Source of the DNA: Streptomyces triticirhizae
GTDB lineage: Bacteria > Actinomycetota > Actinomycetes > Streptomycetales > Streptomycetaceae
Reading direction: 5' to 3'
Length of the DNA stretch: 41,662 nt
NCBI RefSeq assembly: GCF_003696235.1
Contig: NZ_RFFJ01000030.1
Coordinates: forward strand, 1-41,662
This document shows positions 17,235-24,644 of the stretch, one piece after another. The notes beneath the pieces were generated by a model that saw only the letters and a program-made list of their open reading frames with translations, had not been told where the DNA came from and made no database searches. The translations under genes were made by a program, and so were the position numbers. The stretch's first letter is position 1; each line of letters starts with the position of its first letter.

Positions 17235-17262
17235 CGCGGCCCCACCCGTTGGTGGAGCCGCG
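17235..17262 (-). terminator. Hairpin between the two DUF397 genes
   Basis: CGCGGCCCCACC (17235-17246) pairs with GGTGGAGCCGCG (17251-17262) at 11 of 12 positions around a CGTT loop. It starts 22 bases after the upstream DUF397 stop on the minus strand, so it may reduce read-through to the second DUF397 gene. Confidence 0.5.
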
Positions 17263-17283
17263 CGGTCTGTCGAACGATGGTTG

Positions 17284-17523
17284 TCAGGCGGTGAATGGCT
17301 CGTCGAACGTTCCGCCCTTTGCTGCGCTGATGAACGCAGCCCATGCGTCGGGGGAGATGGTGGTGTGGCCGGCTGCGCGATCCTTGGTGTCGCGAACGGC
17401 GACCACGGGCCCGCTGAAGCGCCGAGACACCTCTACACAGGCGCTGTCACCGGCCGTATAGCTGCTCGTGCGCCACTCGGCATCATGCGATGCCACCGGG
17501 GATGCGTTGACCGACTTCGTCAT
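17284..17523 (-). CDS. DUF397 domain protein
   Basis: This 79-residue protein has a single DUF397 domain: EWRTSSYTAGDSACVEV, then VAVRDTKDRAAGHTTISPDAWAAFISAAK. The ATG at 17523 lies one base after the stop of the XRE regulator, so the two are translationally coupled, as is typical of XRE-DUF397 pairs. An upstream in-frame ATG at 17562 would overlap the regulator by 38 bases. It is less likely, because the downstream DUF397 copy has the same leader and start. It probably modulates the regulator by direct binding. Confidence 0.88.
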   Translation of the reverse strand: MTKSVNASPVASHDAEWRTSSYTAGDSACVEVSRRFSGPVVAVRDTKDRAAGHTTISPDAWAAFISAAKGGTFDEPFTA

Positions 17524-17524
17524 C

Positions 17525-18397
17525 TCAGACCAGCTCGCTTTCGATACGTTGGACCAGCTCAAGGCTATCCTGCGGCGAGAGGGCCGCAGCGGCCAAGTTG
17601 CGGAAGAGGCGGTTCAGTCGGCGCATCGTCATCAGGTCCTCACGCAGGCTCATGATGGTCTCGGCGGACTCCGTAAAGGCAACATCCGGGTCGTCGTCCT
17701 TCTCCGAAGCGAAGAGCGTGAAGGCTCCGGTGCTGGCGCCCCTCTCACCCGCCTCAAACGGGATCACGCGCAGATTGACGTTGGGAAGTTCGGCCACCTC
17801 GCGCAACTTGTGCAACTGCTCCCGCATCACCTCGCTGCCGCCGATCCGGATTCGCATTGCCGCCTCAGTGGTCAGCACATCGAGTAGCAGGGCATCGTCC
17901 TCGTAGAGCCGGCTCTGTCGGCGCATCCGTACCTCGACCAACTCTTCCACCTGGTCGGGCCCCAGGGCAGCGGAGCCGCCTGCGGTGACCGCGCGAGCGT
18001 ATGCCTCAGTCTGGAGAAGGCCGGGAATGAAGACGGTCTGATACTCACGGCATCGACTCGCTTCGGCCTCGTAGGCGATGAACTCGCTGTAGTTCTTGCT
18101 GATCACGTCGTTGTAGGCGTGCCACCACGGTGGCACGCGCTGCCTCGCGCGCTTCATCAGAGCCTCAAGCTCCTCCGCCTGTGTGTCATCCACCTCGTAC
18201 AGCTCCATGAGGCCCTTGAAGTCCTTGGGTGTGCAGGCCCGCTTGCCCAACTCGATCCGGCTGACCTTCGAGTTGTGGCACTCCAGGTGCGCACCCACCT
18301 CCTCGGCGGTGAGCCCGTGGTCGTCGCGGAGCTTCCGCAGCGCCGCGCCCAGGCGACGGCGAGCCGTGAGTGGGCTGACCTTGTAAACCGCAGCCAT
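17525..18397 (-). CDS. XRE-family regulator with DUF5753 domain (WhiJ-like)
   Basis: The product has 290 residues. An N-terminal helix-turn-helix (about 14-65; LGAALRKLRDDHGLTAEEVGAHLECHNSKVSRIELGKR) is followed by the DUF5753 effector domain (about 95-270), which starts near FIAYEAEASRCREYQTVFIPGLLQTEAYARAV. GGAGGAAG about 10 bases upstream selects the ATG at 18397 over two earlier ones. It is divergent from an RsbW-like ATPase and followed by DUF397 genes, the classic WhiJ/AbaA-like arrangement linked to development and antibiotic control in Streptomyces. The gene is less GC-rich than the catabolic operon. Confidence 0.92.
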   Translation of the reverse strand: MAAVYKVSPLTARRRLGAALRKLRDDHGLTAEEVGAHLECHNSKVSRIELGKRACTPKDFKGLMELYEVDDTQAEELEALMKRARQRVPPWWHAYNDVISKNYSEFIAYEAEASRCREYQTVFIPGLLQTEAYARAVTAGGSAALGPDQVEELVEVRMRRQSRLYEDDALLLDVLTTEAAMRIRIGGSEVMREQLHKLREVAELPNVNLRVIPFEAGERGASTGAFTLFASEKDDDPDVAFTESAETIMSLREDLMTMRRLNRLFRNLAAAALSPQDSLELVQRIESELV

Positions 18398-18496
18398 GTC
18401 CGAACTTCCTCCCATGAGTTGGAGCGCTTGCAGCCTACGCAGCCGCAACCGTGTTGAGGGCTCTTCTCACTCTAACGAGGGAATGCCAGACAAAGA

Positions 18497-18513
18497 TTTG
18501 GCAGATTGCCAAA
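18497..18513. promoter_or_regulatory. Candidate operator TTTGGCA-N3-TGCCAAA
   Basis: TTTGGCAGATTGCCAAA is a perfect 7-3-7 inverted repeat between the divergent XRE and ATPase genes. An additional TGCCA half-site lies at 18484-18488. It is the obvious candidate for autoregulatory binding by the XRE protein. A minus-strand TAGAGT (-10-like) lies at 18469-18474. Confidence 0.55.
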
Positions 18514-18625
18514 CAGGCCGTTGACGGGCCGCCACGAAGCTGCGCATCATGACGACACGACGCAGCGCGCTCAGGAGGTGACTCCTCGAAGTGGGCTTCC
18601 GCTGGCGCGCCTTGGAGGTGTTCTC

Positions 18626-19081
18626 ATGCTCGTTCCCGTACGTCGGCCCGCTTCCGGCCAGTACGACCACAGCTGGTCGTTAACGGTCCGCACCACCGAG
18701 ATCGAGCGGTGGCGTCACCGGGTCGGGGTAACGCTCCACGGCTGGGACGCCTCGCGGGAGGCCGTCGAGTTGGCGCGGTTGGGGGTCAGCGAACTGCTCG
18801 CGAACGTGGTCAAGCACACCGTGAACCACCGGTGTTGTCTGCGGCTGGTGCGGGTGGGGGGCGATGTCGTGGTGCAGGTCTTCGACGAGTCGAAGGAGCT
18901 GCCCGTGTTGCGGACGCCGGAGTGGTGTGCGGAGGCGGGGCGGGGGCTATGGCTGCTGCGGGAGATGGCGGACGGGTTCGGGTTCATGCCGATGCCGTTC
19001 CGCAGCGGCGGGTCCTGCCGGTTGGGGAAGGTCGTGTGGTTCGCCTGCTGGGGCGCCGTCCCGGAGGGGCAGGGCGGATGA
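18626..19081 (+). CDS. ATP-binding protein, anti-sigma/RsbW-like HATPase
   Basis: This 151-residue GHKL-fold protein has an N-box ELLANVVKH, a DES acidic box in VQVFDESKELP and the lid glycine motif GRGLWLLREMADGFG. Relatives are serine kinases of partner-switching systems or stand-alone ATPases linked to WhiJ-like regulators. GGAGG at 18614-18618 fixes the ATG at 18626. The frame is open about 120 bases further upstream, without support. It overlaps the next gene by ATGA. Its target is probably a regulator of this cassette or an anti-sigma antagonist elsewhere. Confidence 0.85.
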   Translation: MLVPVRRPASGQYDHSWSLTVRTTEIERWRHRVGVTLHGWDASREAVELARLGVSELLANVVKHTVNHRCCLRLVRVGGDVVVQVFDESKELPVLRTPEWCAEAGRGLWLLREMADGFGFMPMPFRSGGSCRLGKVVWFACWGAVPEGQGG

Positions 19082-19407
19082 CGGCGGCCGATTCCGGGTG
19101 GGAGTTCATGCTTCCGCTGCCGGGGCGGTGGGGGGCCAACTCCTGGGTGGTCGGGCCGTGTTGGTTCTTCTGCGGCCACCAGGTGACGGCCGTGGTGTGG
19201 ATCGGGGCGGTTTCGACGGTGGGGGCGCACGCCCCGCTCTATGCCTGTGGTGGGTGTCTGGATCAACTGCACGCGATGGTCTGGGACTTCGCGGAGTCGG
19301 GGTGGAAGGCCCGGTACCGCACAGCGCGGACCGTGTTCGGGCGGCGGCTGCGGCGGCTGGCCGACGCGTATCAACCAACGGAGACGAAGGGGAGGGGCGG
19401 GGGATGA
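19078..19407 (+). CDS. Small cysteine-rich hypothetical protein
   Basis: I do not recognise a named family. The 109-residue product has two Cys clusters, GPCWFFCGHQ (C-x3-C-x-H) and YACGGCLDQLH (C-x2-C-x4-H), about 50 residues apart, which could bind zinc. It has a basic C-terminus. It overlaps the ATPase gene upstream and the next small gene downstream by ATGA, so it is translated as part of the ATPase operon. Confidence 0.7.
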   Translation: MTAADSGWEFMLPLPGRWGANSWVVGPCWFFCGHQVTAVVWIGAVSTVGAHAPLYACGGCLDQLHAMVWDFAESGWKARYRTARTVFGRRLRRLADAYQPTETKGRGGG

Positions 19408-19751
19408 CCGAGATTGTTCGGGGTGCGGACTGGGTGCTGGTAGCGGAGCGGGGGCCCGGGGTGCCCGACGGCATCTACGGCGCGGAGTGCATGAGCTGTG
19501 AGGCGCGTTCGCCGCTGTTCGACGACGACGAGCTGCCGGTGGCGGTGTGGTCGATCCAACACACGGCCGAGTACCCGGAGCACACGTTGTTTCTGGCGCG
19601 GACGGAGCGGCACTGGCGGGTGGTGCCCCGCCCGCACGAGACCGGTCCGGAGCAACCGCCGGACGCCGGCGGGGTGTTGGGGCCGGCGTTCGTCGGGCTG
19701 ATGTGCCTGCTGACGGCGCTGTCCGGCCTGCTGCCGGCCCTGAACTACTGA
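19404..19751 (+). CDS. Small hypothetical protein (DUF7848-like)
   Basis: This 115-residue protein has a CMSCEA Cys pair, an alternating Trp/His pattern (VWSIQHTAEYPEHTLFLARTERHWRVVP) and a hydrophobic C-terminal segment (GLMCLLTALSGLLPAL) that may touch the membrane. The Cys pair and W/H pattern recall DUF7848 proteins found beside Streptomyces XRE/ATPase genes, but I am recalling the pattern and have no alignment. GGGAGGGG-type sequence precedes the ATG, which overlaps the previous stop. Confidence 0.65.
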   Translation: MTEIVRGADWVLVAERGPGVPDGIYGAECMSCEARSPLFDDDELPVAVWSIQHTAEYPEHTLFLARTERHWRVVPRPHETGPEQPPDAGGVLGPAFVGLMCLLTALSGLLPALNY

Positions 19752-19806
19752 CCAACAACCACGCAAGTTCAGCAAGTCAACTCATCGACAAAGGCAAGGG
19801 TTCTTC

Positions 19807-20253
19807 ATGCGTACGACGATTGTCCGTTCCTCGGTTCCGTTCACCTTTCACGTGTTGGCGACCACGGCGTCGAACCACGTGTTGATGGTGCGGGGGAAGC
19901 GGGAGGGGATGGACGACGGGTGGGTGCTGCCGCACGGCACCGTGCCGCAGGGGCGGTGCGTGATCCTGGCCGCGCGGGAGGTGCTGATGCAGCAGACCGG
20001 ATGCGACCGTTCCCTCGCCGAGACGCCGACGACGGACGAAGAGGGGGAGTTGAACGGGTTCTCCTATGTGCTGGATGGCGGGGTGTTGCCGGAGGTGCCG
20101 GACAACGACCCGGCCGAAGGCGCGAGTTGGGTGCCCATGCGGGAGCTGCACGAACCGCCCGCGCTGTACCAGTACGCCATCATCGCCGCCGGACAACGCC
20201 GCCGACTCCCCCTCCTGGTCAACGCCGACCGACCCGAGGCCGCCTTCAGCTGA
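19807..20253 (+). CDS. Nudix-fold protein with degenerate Nudix box
   Basis: This 148-residue protein keeps the Nudix fold pattern: strands FHVLATTASNHVLMVRGKR, then WVLPHGTVPQG, and a C-terminal WVPMRELHEPP. The catalytic box reads G-TVPQG-R-CVILAA-REVLMQQTG. Arg replaces the first Glu, and the metal-binding Glu pair appears as Gln-Gln. It is therefore unlikely to hydrolyse nucleoside diphosphate derivatives and may be a ligand sensor. It follows the small-protein genes after 55 bases and is the last gene before a terminator and the right repeat arm. Confidence 0.75.
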   Translation: MRTTIVRSSVPFTFHVLATTASNHVLMVRGKREGMDDGWVLPHGTVPQGRCVILAAREVLMQQTGCDRSLAETPTTDEEGELNGFSYVLDGGVLPEVPDNDPAEGASWVPMRELHEPPALYQYAIIAAGQRRRLPLLVNADRPEAAFS

Positions 20254-20266
20254 CCAACGACGCTTC

Positions 20267-20294
20267 GCCGGGGCCCGCCCAACCGGGCCCCGGC
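20267..20294 (+). terminator. Terminator after the Nudix-like gene
   Basis: A perfect 11-bp stem, GCCGGGGCCCG (20267-20277) with CGGGCCCCGGC (20284-20294), encloses the loop CCCAAC. It begins 13 bases after the stop codon and marks the inner boundary of the right repeat arm. Confidence 0.65.
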
Positions 20295-20310
20295 CGGCAA
20301 ACCCTGGCCC

Positions 20311-20850
20311 CCCCGCGCGCCCGCCTTCGGGAGTCGACGACGCGCGGACTATCCCACCGGCAGGCGATGTTCGCGCGGCAGCGTGGTCGTTGACGGGACA
20401 CCCAACGACACCGCCCACCTGCCCGAACCGCCAGCACCGCCCCCGCCAGACGTCCGACGATCGGCCAGGTCAGAGACGGACGACATGCCGGGGCAGGCCG
20501 GCGAAGCCGGTGCGCGCTACGCACGCCCCCAGCCGCCGGCCGGCCTTCGAACTCGGCGCGGTCCCTGCGCCCGGAGGCACGGTCGCCATTCCCGACCACC
20601 CCTGGCGGCAACAAACCCCACCTCCCGGAAGCCGCGCCCCCCTTCCCAGCCAGCCTCCTGCCGGCATTCGTTACGCCCGCCCCCGGCCGGTCGTGCGCCA
20701 TGTAGGCCCGGCGTCGTGGCCCGCGCCAGAACCCCAACCCCTCACAACGAGTCTCGTCGACCAACAAACGATCAGTCGGGCTGCCCCGCACCGGCCACCG
20801 ACCCGCAGACAAACCCCGCACCCAACACACCACCCGCACCCACCCGGCCA
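20311..20850. repeat. Right arm of ~540-bp inverted repeat
   Basis: This is the inverted partner of 16232-16772, with the same order of perfectly conserved blocks and equal spacing. The C/A-rich plus strand mirrors the G/T-rich left arm. No credible gene lies in 20254-21010. The part between 20851 and 21010 outside the arm contains only the leader of the DUF1330 gene. No transposase or obvious flanking target duplication was found. Confidence 0.85.
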
Positions 20851-21010
20851 GAGCCCCAGTTCCCGACGTCGCCCAGTCCCCGACGCCGGCCATGACCTGG
20901 GAGGTCATCGACACCTCGGGCCCGCCACCCGCAGGATGGGGCCATGTCCGGGGGAGCGACCCCGGGACCACCCGGGGAGACCCGGCGAACGACCAGTCCA
21001 GGAGGCCACC

Positions 21011-21358
21011 ATGACCGCCTACGCCCTCGCCCGGCTGCTGCCCACCGAGCCACACCCCGACGTCATCACGTACCTCGAGCGCATCCAGGGCACCTTCGCG
21101 CCCTACGGCGGCCGGTTCCTGATCCACGGCGCGCAGCAGGTCGAGGTCGTCGAGGGGGCCTGGGAGGGCGACGTGGTAATGGTCGCGTTCCCCGACCTGG
21201 ACGCCGCCCGCGCCTGGTACGCCTCCGACGCCTACCAGGAGATCCTTCCGCTGCGCACCCGCCACATCCCCGGTGACCTGATCTTCCTGCCCGGTGTCCC
21301 CGAGGACTACGACGCCTCAGGACTCGCCGCCAAGCTGCGCGCGAACCTCCCCGCCTGA
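21011..21358 (+). CDS. DUF1330 domain protein
   Basis: This 115-residue ferredoxin-like dimeric alpha/beta barrel protein has the DUF1330 pattern: ITYLERIQGTFAPYGGRFLIHG, EVVEGAWEGDVVMVAFPDLDAARAWYASDAYQEILPLR. Function in the family is mostly unknown. Some members resemble monooxygenase or isomerase subunits. GGAGG at 21001-21005 is ideally placed. It stands alone, 244 bases before the second PhoD gene, and nothing recognisable was seen in that gap. Confidence 0.88.
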   Translation: MTAYALARLLPTEPHPDVITYLERIQGTFAPYGGRFLIHGAQQVEVVEGAWEGDVVMVAFPDLDAARAWYASDAYQEILPLRTRHIPGDLIFLPGVPEDYDASGLAAKLRANLPA

Positions 21359-21602
21359 GGCGCCCGCCGGAACCCACCGGAACTCGCCGGCACCCCAGAG
21401 AACCCCGGGCCGCTCCAGCCCTGGTCAAGCGCGGGCAAACCGCCGGCCAGGGCTTCACTTCGCGTCGATGAAGTCGGCCCGCCGGCCCGCCCGCCATCCC
21501 GCCGGGGCGGTGAGTGTCGGGCGAGTCTCCGTCGAAATCCGCCCGCAGGGCAGAAGGGTGGCGCCTCGTCAGCACTCCCTGCACAGACGGGCGAACCTCT
21601 TG

Positions 21603-23198
21603 ATGGACCTCACGCGACGTCGTCTCCTCGGCCTGGCCGGCGCCTCCCTCGGCGGAATCGCCCTGCACGCGGCGGGTTTCAGCGCCGGCACCGCCTGGGC
21701 GGCGCCCCGGTTCGCCGGCGACCCGTTCGCCTTCGGCGTCGCCTCCGGCGACCCGCTGCCGGACGGCGTGGTGCTGTGGACCCGGCTGGCGCCCGACCCG
21801 CTGGCGCTCGACGGCCGGGGCGGGATGCCGGAGCGCACGGTGGCCGTGGAGTGGGAGATCGCCGAGGACGAACGTTTCACCCGAGGCGTCCGCCGGGGCG
21901 TGGAGCAGGCCACGCCCGAACTCGCCCACTCCGTCCACGCCGAGGTCACCGGACTCGCCCCGGGACGGGAGTACTTCTACCGGTTCCGCGCCGGCGGCGA
22001 CCTCAGCCCGGTGGGCCGCACCCGCACCGCGCCCACCGACCCGGCCGCGCTCACCTTCGCGTTCGCCTCCTGCCAGTGCTGGTACGAGGGCTTCTACACC
22101 GCCTACCGCCACATGGCGGCCGAGGACCTGGACCTGGTGCTGCACCTGGGCGACTACCTCTACGAGTACGGCGTCGGCGAGACCGGCGGGGTGCGCGGCG
22201 TCACCCTCGACGCGTCGTTCCAGCGCGAGACGTTGACGCTGGTCGACTACCGCAACCGGCACGCCCTCACCCGCCTCGACTCCGACCTCCAGGCCGCGCA
22301 CCAGGCGTTCCCCTGGGTGTTGACCTGGGACGACCACGAGGTCGAGAACAACTGGGCCGGGGACTTCGCCCAGTTGGACACCGACGGCTACCCCGACCAG
22401 GACCCGGAGGCGTGGCGGGCCCGCAAGGCGGCCGCGTTCCAGGCGTACTACGAGCACCTCCCGCTGCGGCTCCCGCAGCGACCCAACGGCGCCGAGGCCC
22501 GGATGTACCGGCGGCTGGCCTTCGGCCGGCTGCTGGACCTGCACGTCCTGGACACCCGCTCGCACCGCGACGACCAGGTCTGTGGCGACGGCATCAAGTC
22601 CGACTGCGACGTGGAGCGTTCGGCGCCCGAGCGCACCATCCTCGGCGCCGAGCAGGAACGGTGGCTGCTGGACGGCGCCGGCCGCTCGGGCGCCACCTGG
22701 AACGTGTTCGCCAACCAGACCCTGGTCGCCCAGGTCGACCAGAACCCGGACCCGTTCGTCCACGCCTCGGGCCTCGACATGTGGGACGGCTACACCGCCG
22801 CCCGCGACCGGCTGCTGACCGGCCTGTGGGAGCGGAACGTCGCCAACCCGGTGGTCGTCACGGGCGACATCCACCGCGCCGTGGTCGCCGATCTCACGCT
22901 GGACTTCGCGGACGAGAACGCCCCGGTGGTGGCGACCGAGTTCGCCGGCACCTCGATCAGCTCCGGCAAGGACGGCGCCCCGACCGACGAGATCGGCGCG
23001 GCGTGGATGACCGGCGGGGTCAACCCGCACCTCAAGTGGCACAGCGCGCAGCGCGGTTACACCGTCGTGGAGGCCACCCCGCAGGCGCTCACGGCGCGTT
23101 ACCGGGTGACGCCGATGGTCACCGTTCCCGGCTCCGGAATCCAGACGGTCGCCGCCTTCGAGGTCGTCGCCGGACGCCCCGGCGCGCAGCGCCTCTGA
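21603..23198 (+). CDS. phoD: PhoD-like alkaline phosphatase, second copy
   Basis: This 531-residue Tat-exported PhoD phosphodiesterase/phosphatase has signal RRRLLGLAGASLGG at about residues 5-18 and AWA cleavage near 33. Domain landmarks match the copy at 76-1674: DPFAFGVASGDPLPDGVVLWTR, FASCQ, GDYLYEYG, DDHEVENNW and TGDIHRAVV. The ATG at 21603 is the only start that puts the twin arginine near the N-terminus. The Shine-Dalgarno site is weak. The two paralogues are clearly diverged, so the duplication is not recent. Confidence 0.92.
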   Translation: MDLTRRRLLGLAGASLGGIALHAAGFSAGTAWAAPRFAGDPFAFGVASGDPLPDGVVLWTRLAPDPLALDGRGGMPERTVAVEWEIAEDERFTRGVRRGVEQATPELAHSVHAEVTGLAPGREYFYRFRAGGDLSPVGRTRTAPTDPAALTFAFASCQCWYEGFYTAYRHMAAEDLDLVLHLGDYLYEYGVGETGGVRGVTLDASFQRETLTLVDYRNRHALTRLDSDLQAAHQAFPWVLTWDDHEVENNWAGDFAQLDTDGYPDQDPEAWRARKAAAFQAYYEHLPLRLPQRPNGAEARMYRRLAFGRLLDLHVLDTRSHRDDQVCGDGIKSDCDVERSAPERTILGAEQERWLLDGAGRSGATWNVFANQTLVAQVDQNPDPFVHASGLDMWDGYTAARDRLLTGLWERNVANPVVVTGDIHRAVVADLTLDFADENAPVVATEFAGTSISSGKDGAPTDEIGAAWMTGGVNPHLKWHSAQRGYTVVEATPQALTARYRVTPMVTVPGSGIQTVAAFEVVAGRPGAQRL

Positions 23199-23310
23199 CC
23201 TCGTCGGAGCGCCGAAATCGTTTGCCGATCGTCGAAGTCGTTCGCGAACGTGTCGAACTCCGCGCCGCCGGTTTCGCTGACATGTCCACGGGTAACGGGC
23301 AGGTCAACTA

Positions 23311-23324
23311 TGGGAGCGCTCCCG
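23311..23324. promoter_or_regulatory. CebR-type box before the LPMO gene
   Basis: TGGGAGCGCTCCCG differs at one position (the last) from the 14-bp CebR operator TGGGAGCGCTCCCA of Streptomyces. CebR is a LacI-family repressor released by cello-oligosaccharides. The box lies 40 bases before the LPMO ATG. A TTGACA follows at 23329-23334, but no good -10 box was found. Confidence 0.8.
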
Positions 23325-23363
23325 TGACTTGACACCCCCCACGACGGAAGGTGGCGACCGAGG

Positions 23364-24056
23364 ATGAACCGAGAACGAGGCGGAGGCGGCGCCGGCGGAG
23401 CCCGCGCCGGGCGCCGTTGGACCGCGCGCGTGGTGGGACTGGTCTCGGCCGTGGCGATGCTGCTGCTGGTGCCCTGGGCCGGCGGCGCCTCCGCGCACGG
23501 CTCCGTGATCGACCCGCCCTCGCGCAACTACGGCTGTTGGGAACGCTGGGGCGACGACTTCCAGAACCCGGCCATGGAGCAGGAGGACCCGATGTGCTGG
23601 GCCGCCTGGCAGACCGACACCAACGCCATGTGGAACTGGAACGGCCTGTACCGCGAGGGCGTCGCCGGCGACCACCAGGGCGCCATCCCCGACGGCCAGC
23701 TGTGCAGCGCGGGCCTCACCGGCGACGGCCGCTACGCGGCCATGGACACCCCGGGCAACTGGAAGACGGCGAACGTCGGCACCAACTTCACCGTCGACCT
23801 GCACGACCAGGCCCTGCACGGGGCCGACTACCTGCTGGTCTATGTGACCAAGCAGGGCTTCGACCCGACCACCGACGAACTCGGCTGGGGCGACCTGGAG
23901 TTGCTCGCCGAGACCGACCGCGTCGCGCCCAGCTCCCACATGCTGGTCGACGTCTCGGCGCCGGGCCGCAGCGGCCACCACATCGTGTACACGATCTGGC
24001 AGGCCTCGCACTCGGACCAGTCCTACTACATCTGCTCGGACGTGAACTTCGGCTGA
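23364..24056 (+). CDS. AA10 lytic polysaccharide monooxygenase, single domain
   Basis: This secreted copper enzyme oxidatively cleaves cellulose or chitin. The 230-residue precursor has a long signal (1-44) ending ASA, so the mature protein starts at His45 (HGSVIDPPSRNYGCW), the first histidine-brace ligand. The second ligand is probably His152 (ALHGADYLLVY). TKQGFDP and the C-terminal QSYYICSDVNF, with a Tyr at the axial position, are family signatures. It has no carbohydrate-binding module. The CebR-type box upstream predicts induction by cellulose breakdown products, which favours a cellulose role. Confidence 0.92.
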   Translation: MNRERGGGGAGGARAGRRWTARVVGLVSAVAMLLLVPWAGGASAHGSVIDPPSRNYGCWERWGDDFQNPAMEQEDPMCWAAWQTDTNAMWNWNGLYREGVAGDHQGAIPDGQLCSAGLTGDGRYAAMDTPGNWKTANVGTNFTVDLHDQALHGADYLLVYVTKQGFDPTTDELGWGDLELLAETDRVAPSSHMLVDVSAPGRSGHHIVYTIWQASHSDQSYYICSDVNFG

Positions 24057-24073
24057 GCCACCGCCTGTTGACC

Positions 24074-24113
24074 GTTCGCCCCGCCGGCCCGGGTCACGGC
24101 CGGCGGGGCGAAC
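24074..24113. terminator. Bidirectional terminator with 16-bp stem
   Basis: A perfect 16-bp inverted repeat, 24074-24089 with 24098-24113 around an 8-base loop, separates the convergent LPMO and VOC genes. It is one of the strongest hairpins in the window. Confidence 0.8.
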
Positions 24114-24135
24114 GCGCGTCTGGCCGGCGGGAGGT

Positions 24136-24549
24136 TCACCGGGCGTAGTTCTCGGCGAACTCCCCGCTGGGCGGGATGGGCGTGATGACGTCGACCAGCA
24201 CGTCGTTGGGGTCGGCCACGATGAAGTGCCGCTGCCCGAAGTCCTCGCTGCGCAGCTCCAGAACGGGCTTGAGCCCCTCGGTGACCACCAGCCGTTGCCA
24301 CTCCGCGTCCACGTCCTCGACCTCGAAGTTGAGCAACAGCCCCCTCGCCGGCGCCCGGTACGCCTCGGGCAGCGTCGGGTGGGTGTGGTCCAGCAGCGCC
24401 AACTCGTGCCCGGCGCCCGCCGGATGGCGCAGGCTGACGTACCAGTCCGCCTCGAAGGTGGTCTCGAAGCCCAGCAGCCGCGTGTAGAACGCGTGGGACT
24501 CGGCGAGCCTTGCCGTGCAGATCACCGGATAGAGGCTGGTCAGACGCAT
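24136..24549 (-). CDS. VOC (glyoxalase/bleomycin-resistance) family protein
   Basis: This 137-residue vicinal-oxygen-chelate protein has two beta-alpha-beta-beta-beta halves: [39 protein letters not shown], then [17 protein letters not shown] and [17 protein letters not shown]. Family members are dioxygenases, isomerases or drug-binding proteins, and no specific activity can be assigned. AAAGGG precedes the ATG. It is divergent from a TetR regulator whose operators lie in its promoter, so it is probably the regulated target. Confidence 0.88.
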   Translation of the reverse strand: MRLTSLYPVICTARLAESHAFYTRLLGFETTFEADWYVSLRHPAGAGHELALLDHTHPTLPEAYRAPARGLLLNFEVEDVDAEWQRLVVTEGLKPVLELRSEDFGQRHFIVADPNDVLVDVITPIPPSGEFAENYAR

Positions 24550-24563
24550 GATGAACCCTTTCG

Positions 24564-24613
24564 CATACCGTCGGTATGTGAAGCAGGCTAGGGGCGTACC
24601 ATCGGTATGTCAA
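24564..24613 (-). promoter_or_regulatory. VOC promoter with two TetR operators
   Basis: The minus-strand promoter has -35 TTGACA (24608-24613), a 17-bp spacer and -10 TAGCCT (24585-24590). One operator, the perfect palindrome CATACCG-T-CGGTATG (24564-24578), lies downstream of the -10. A weaker copy, GTACCATCGGTAT (24596-24608), fills the spacer. Their centres are about 31 bp apart, three helical turns, which suits cooperative binding by the neighbouring TetR protein. Confidence 0.75.
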
Positions 24614-24644
24614 CGAGGGGGAACGTCAGCGAGGGGAGTGCGCG

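Noticed and set aside
16232..20850. Calling the cassette an insertion sequence or composite transposon
   Set aside because: No transposase, recombinase or target-site duplication was seen, so it is reported only as an inverted-repeat-flanked cassette.
20246..21265. Long minus-strand open frame through the right repeat arm
   Set aside because: It runs antisense through the DUF1330 gene and the repeat. GC-rich DNA gives such long spurious frames. Its composition is Arg/Gly/Ala junk.
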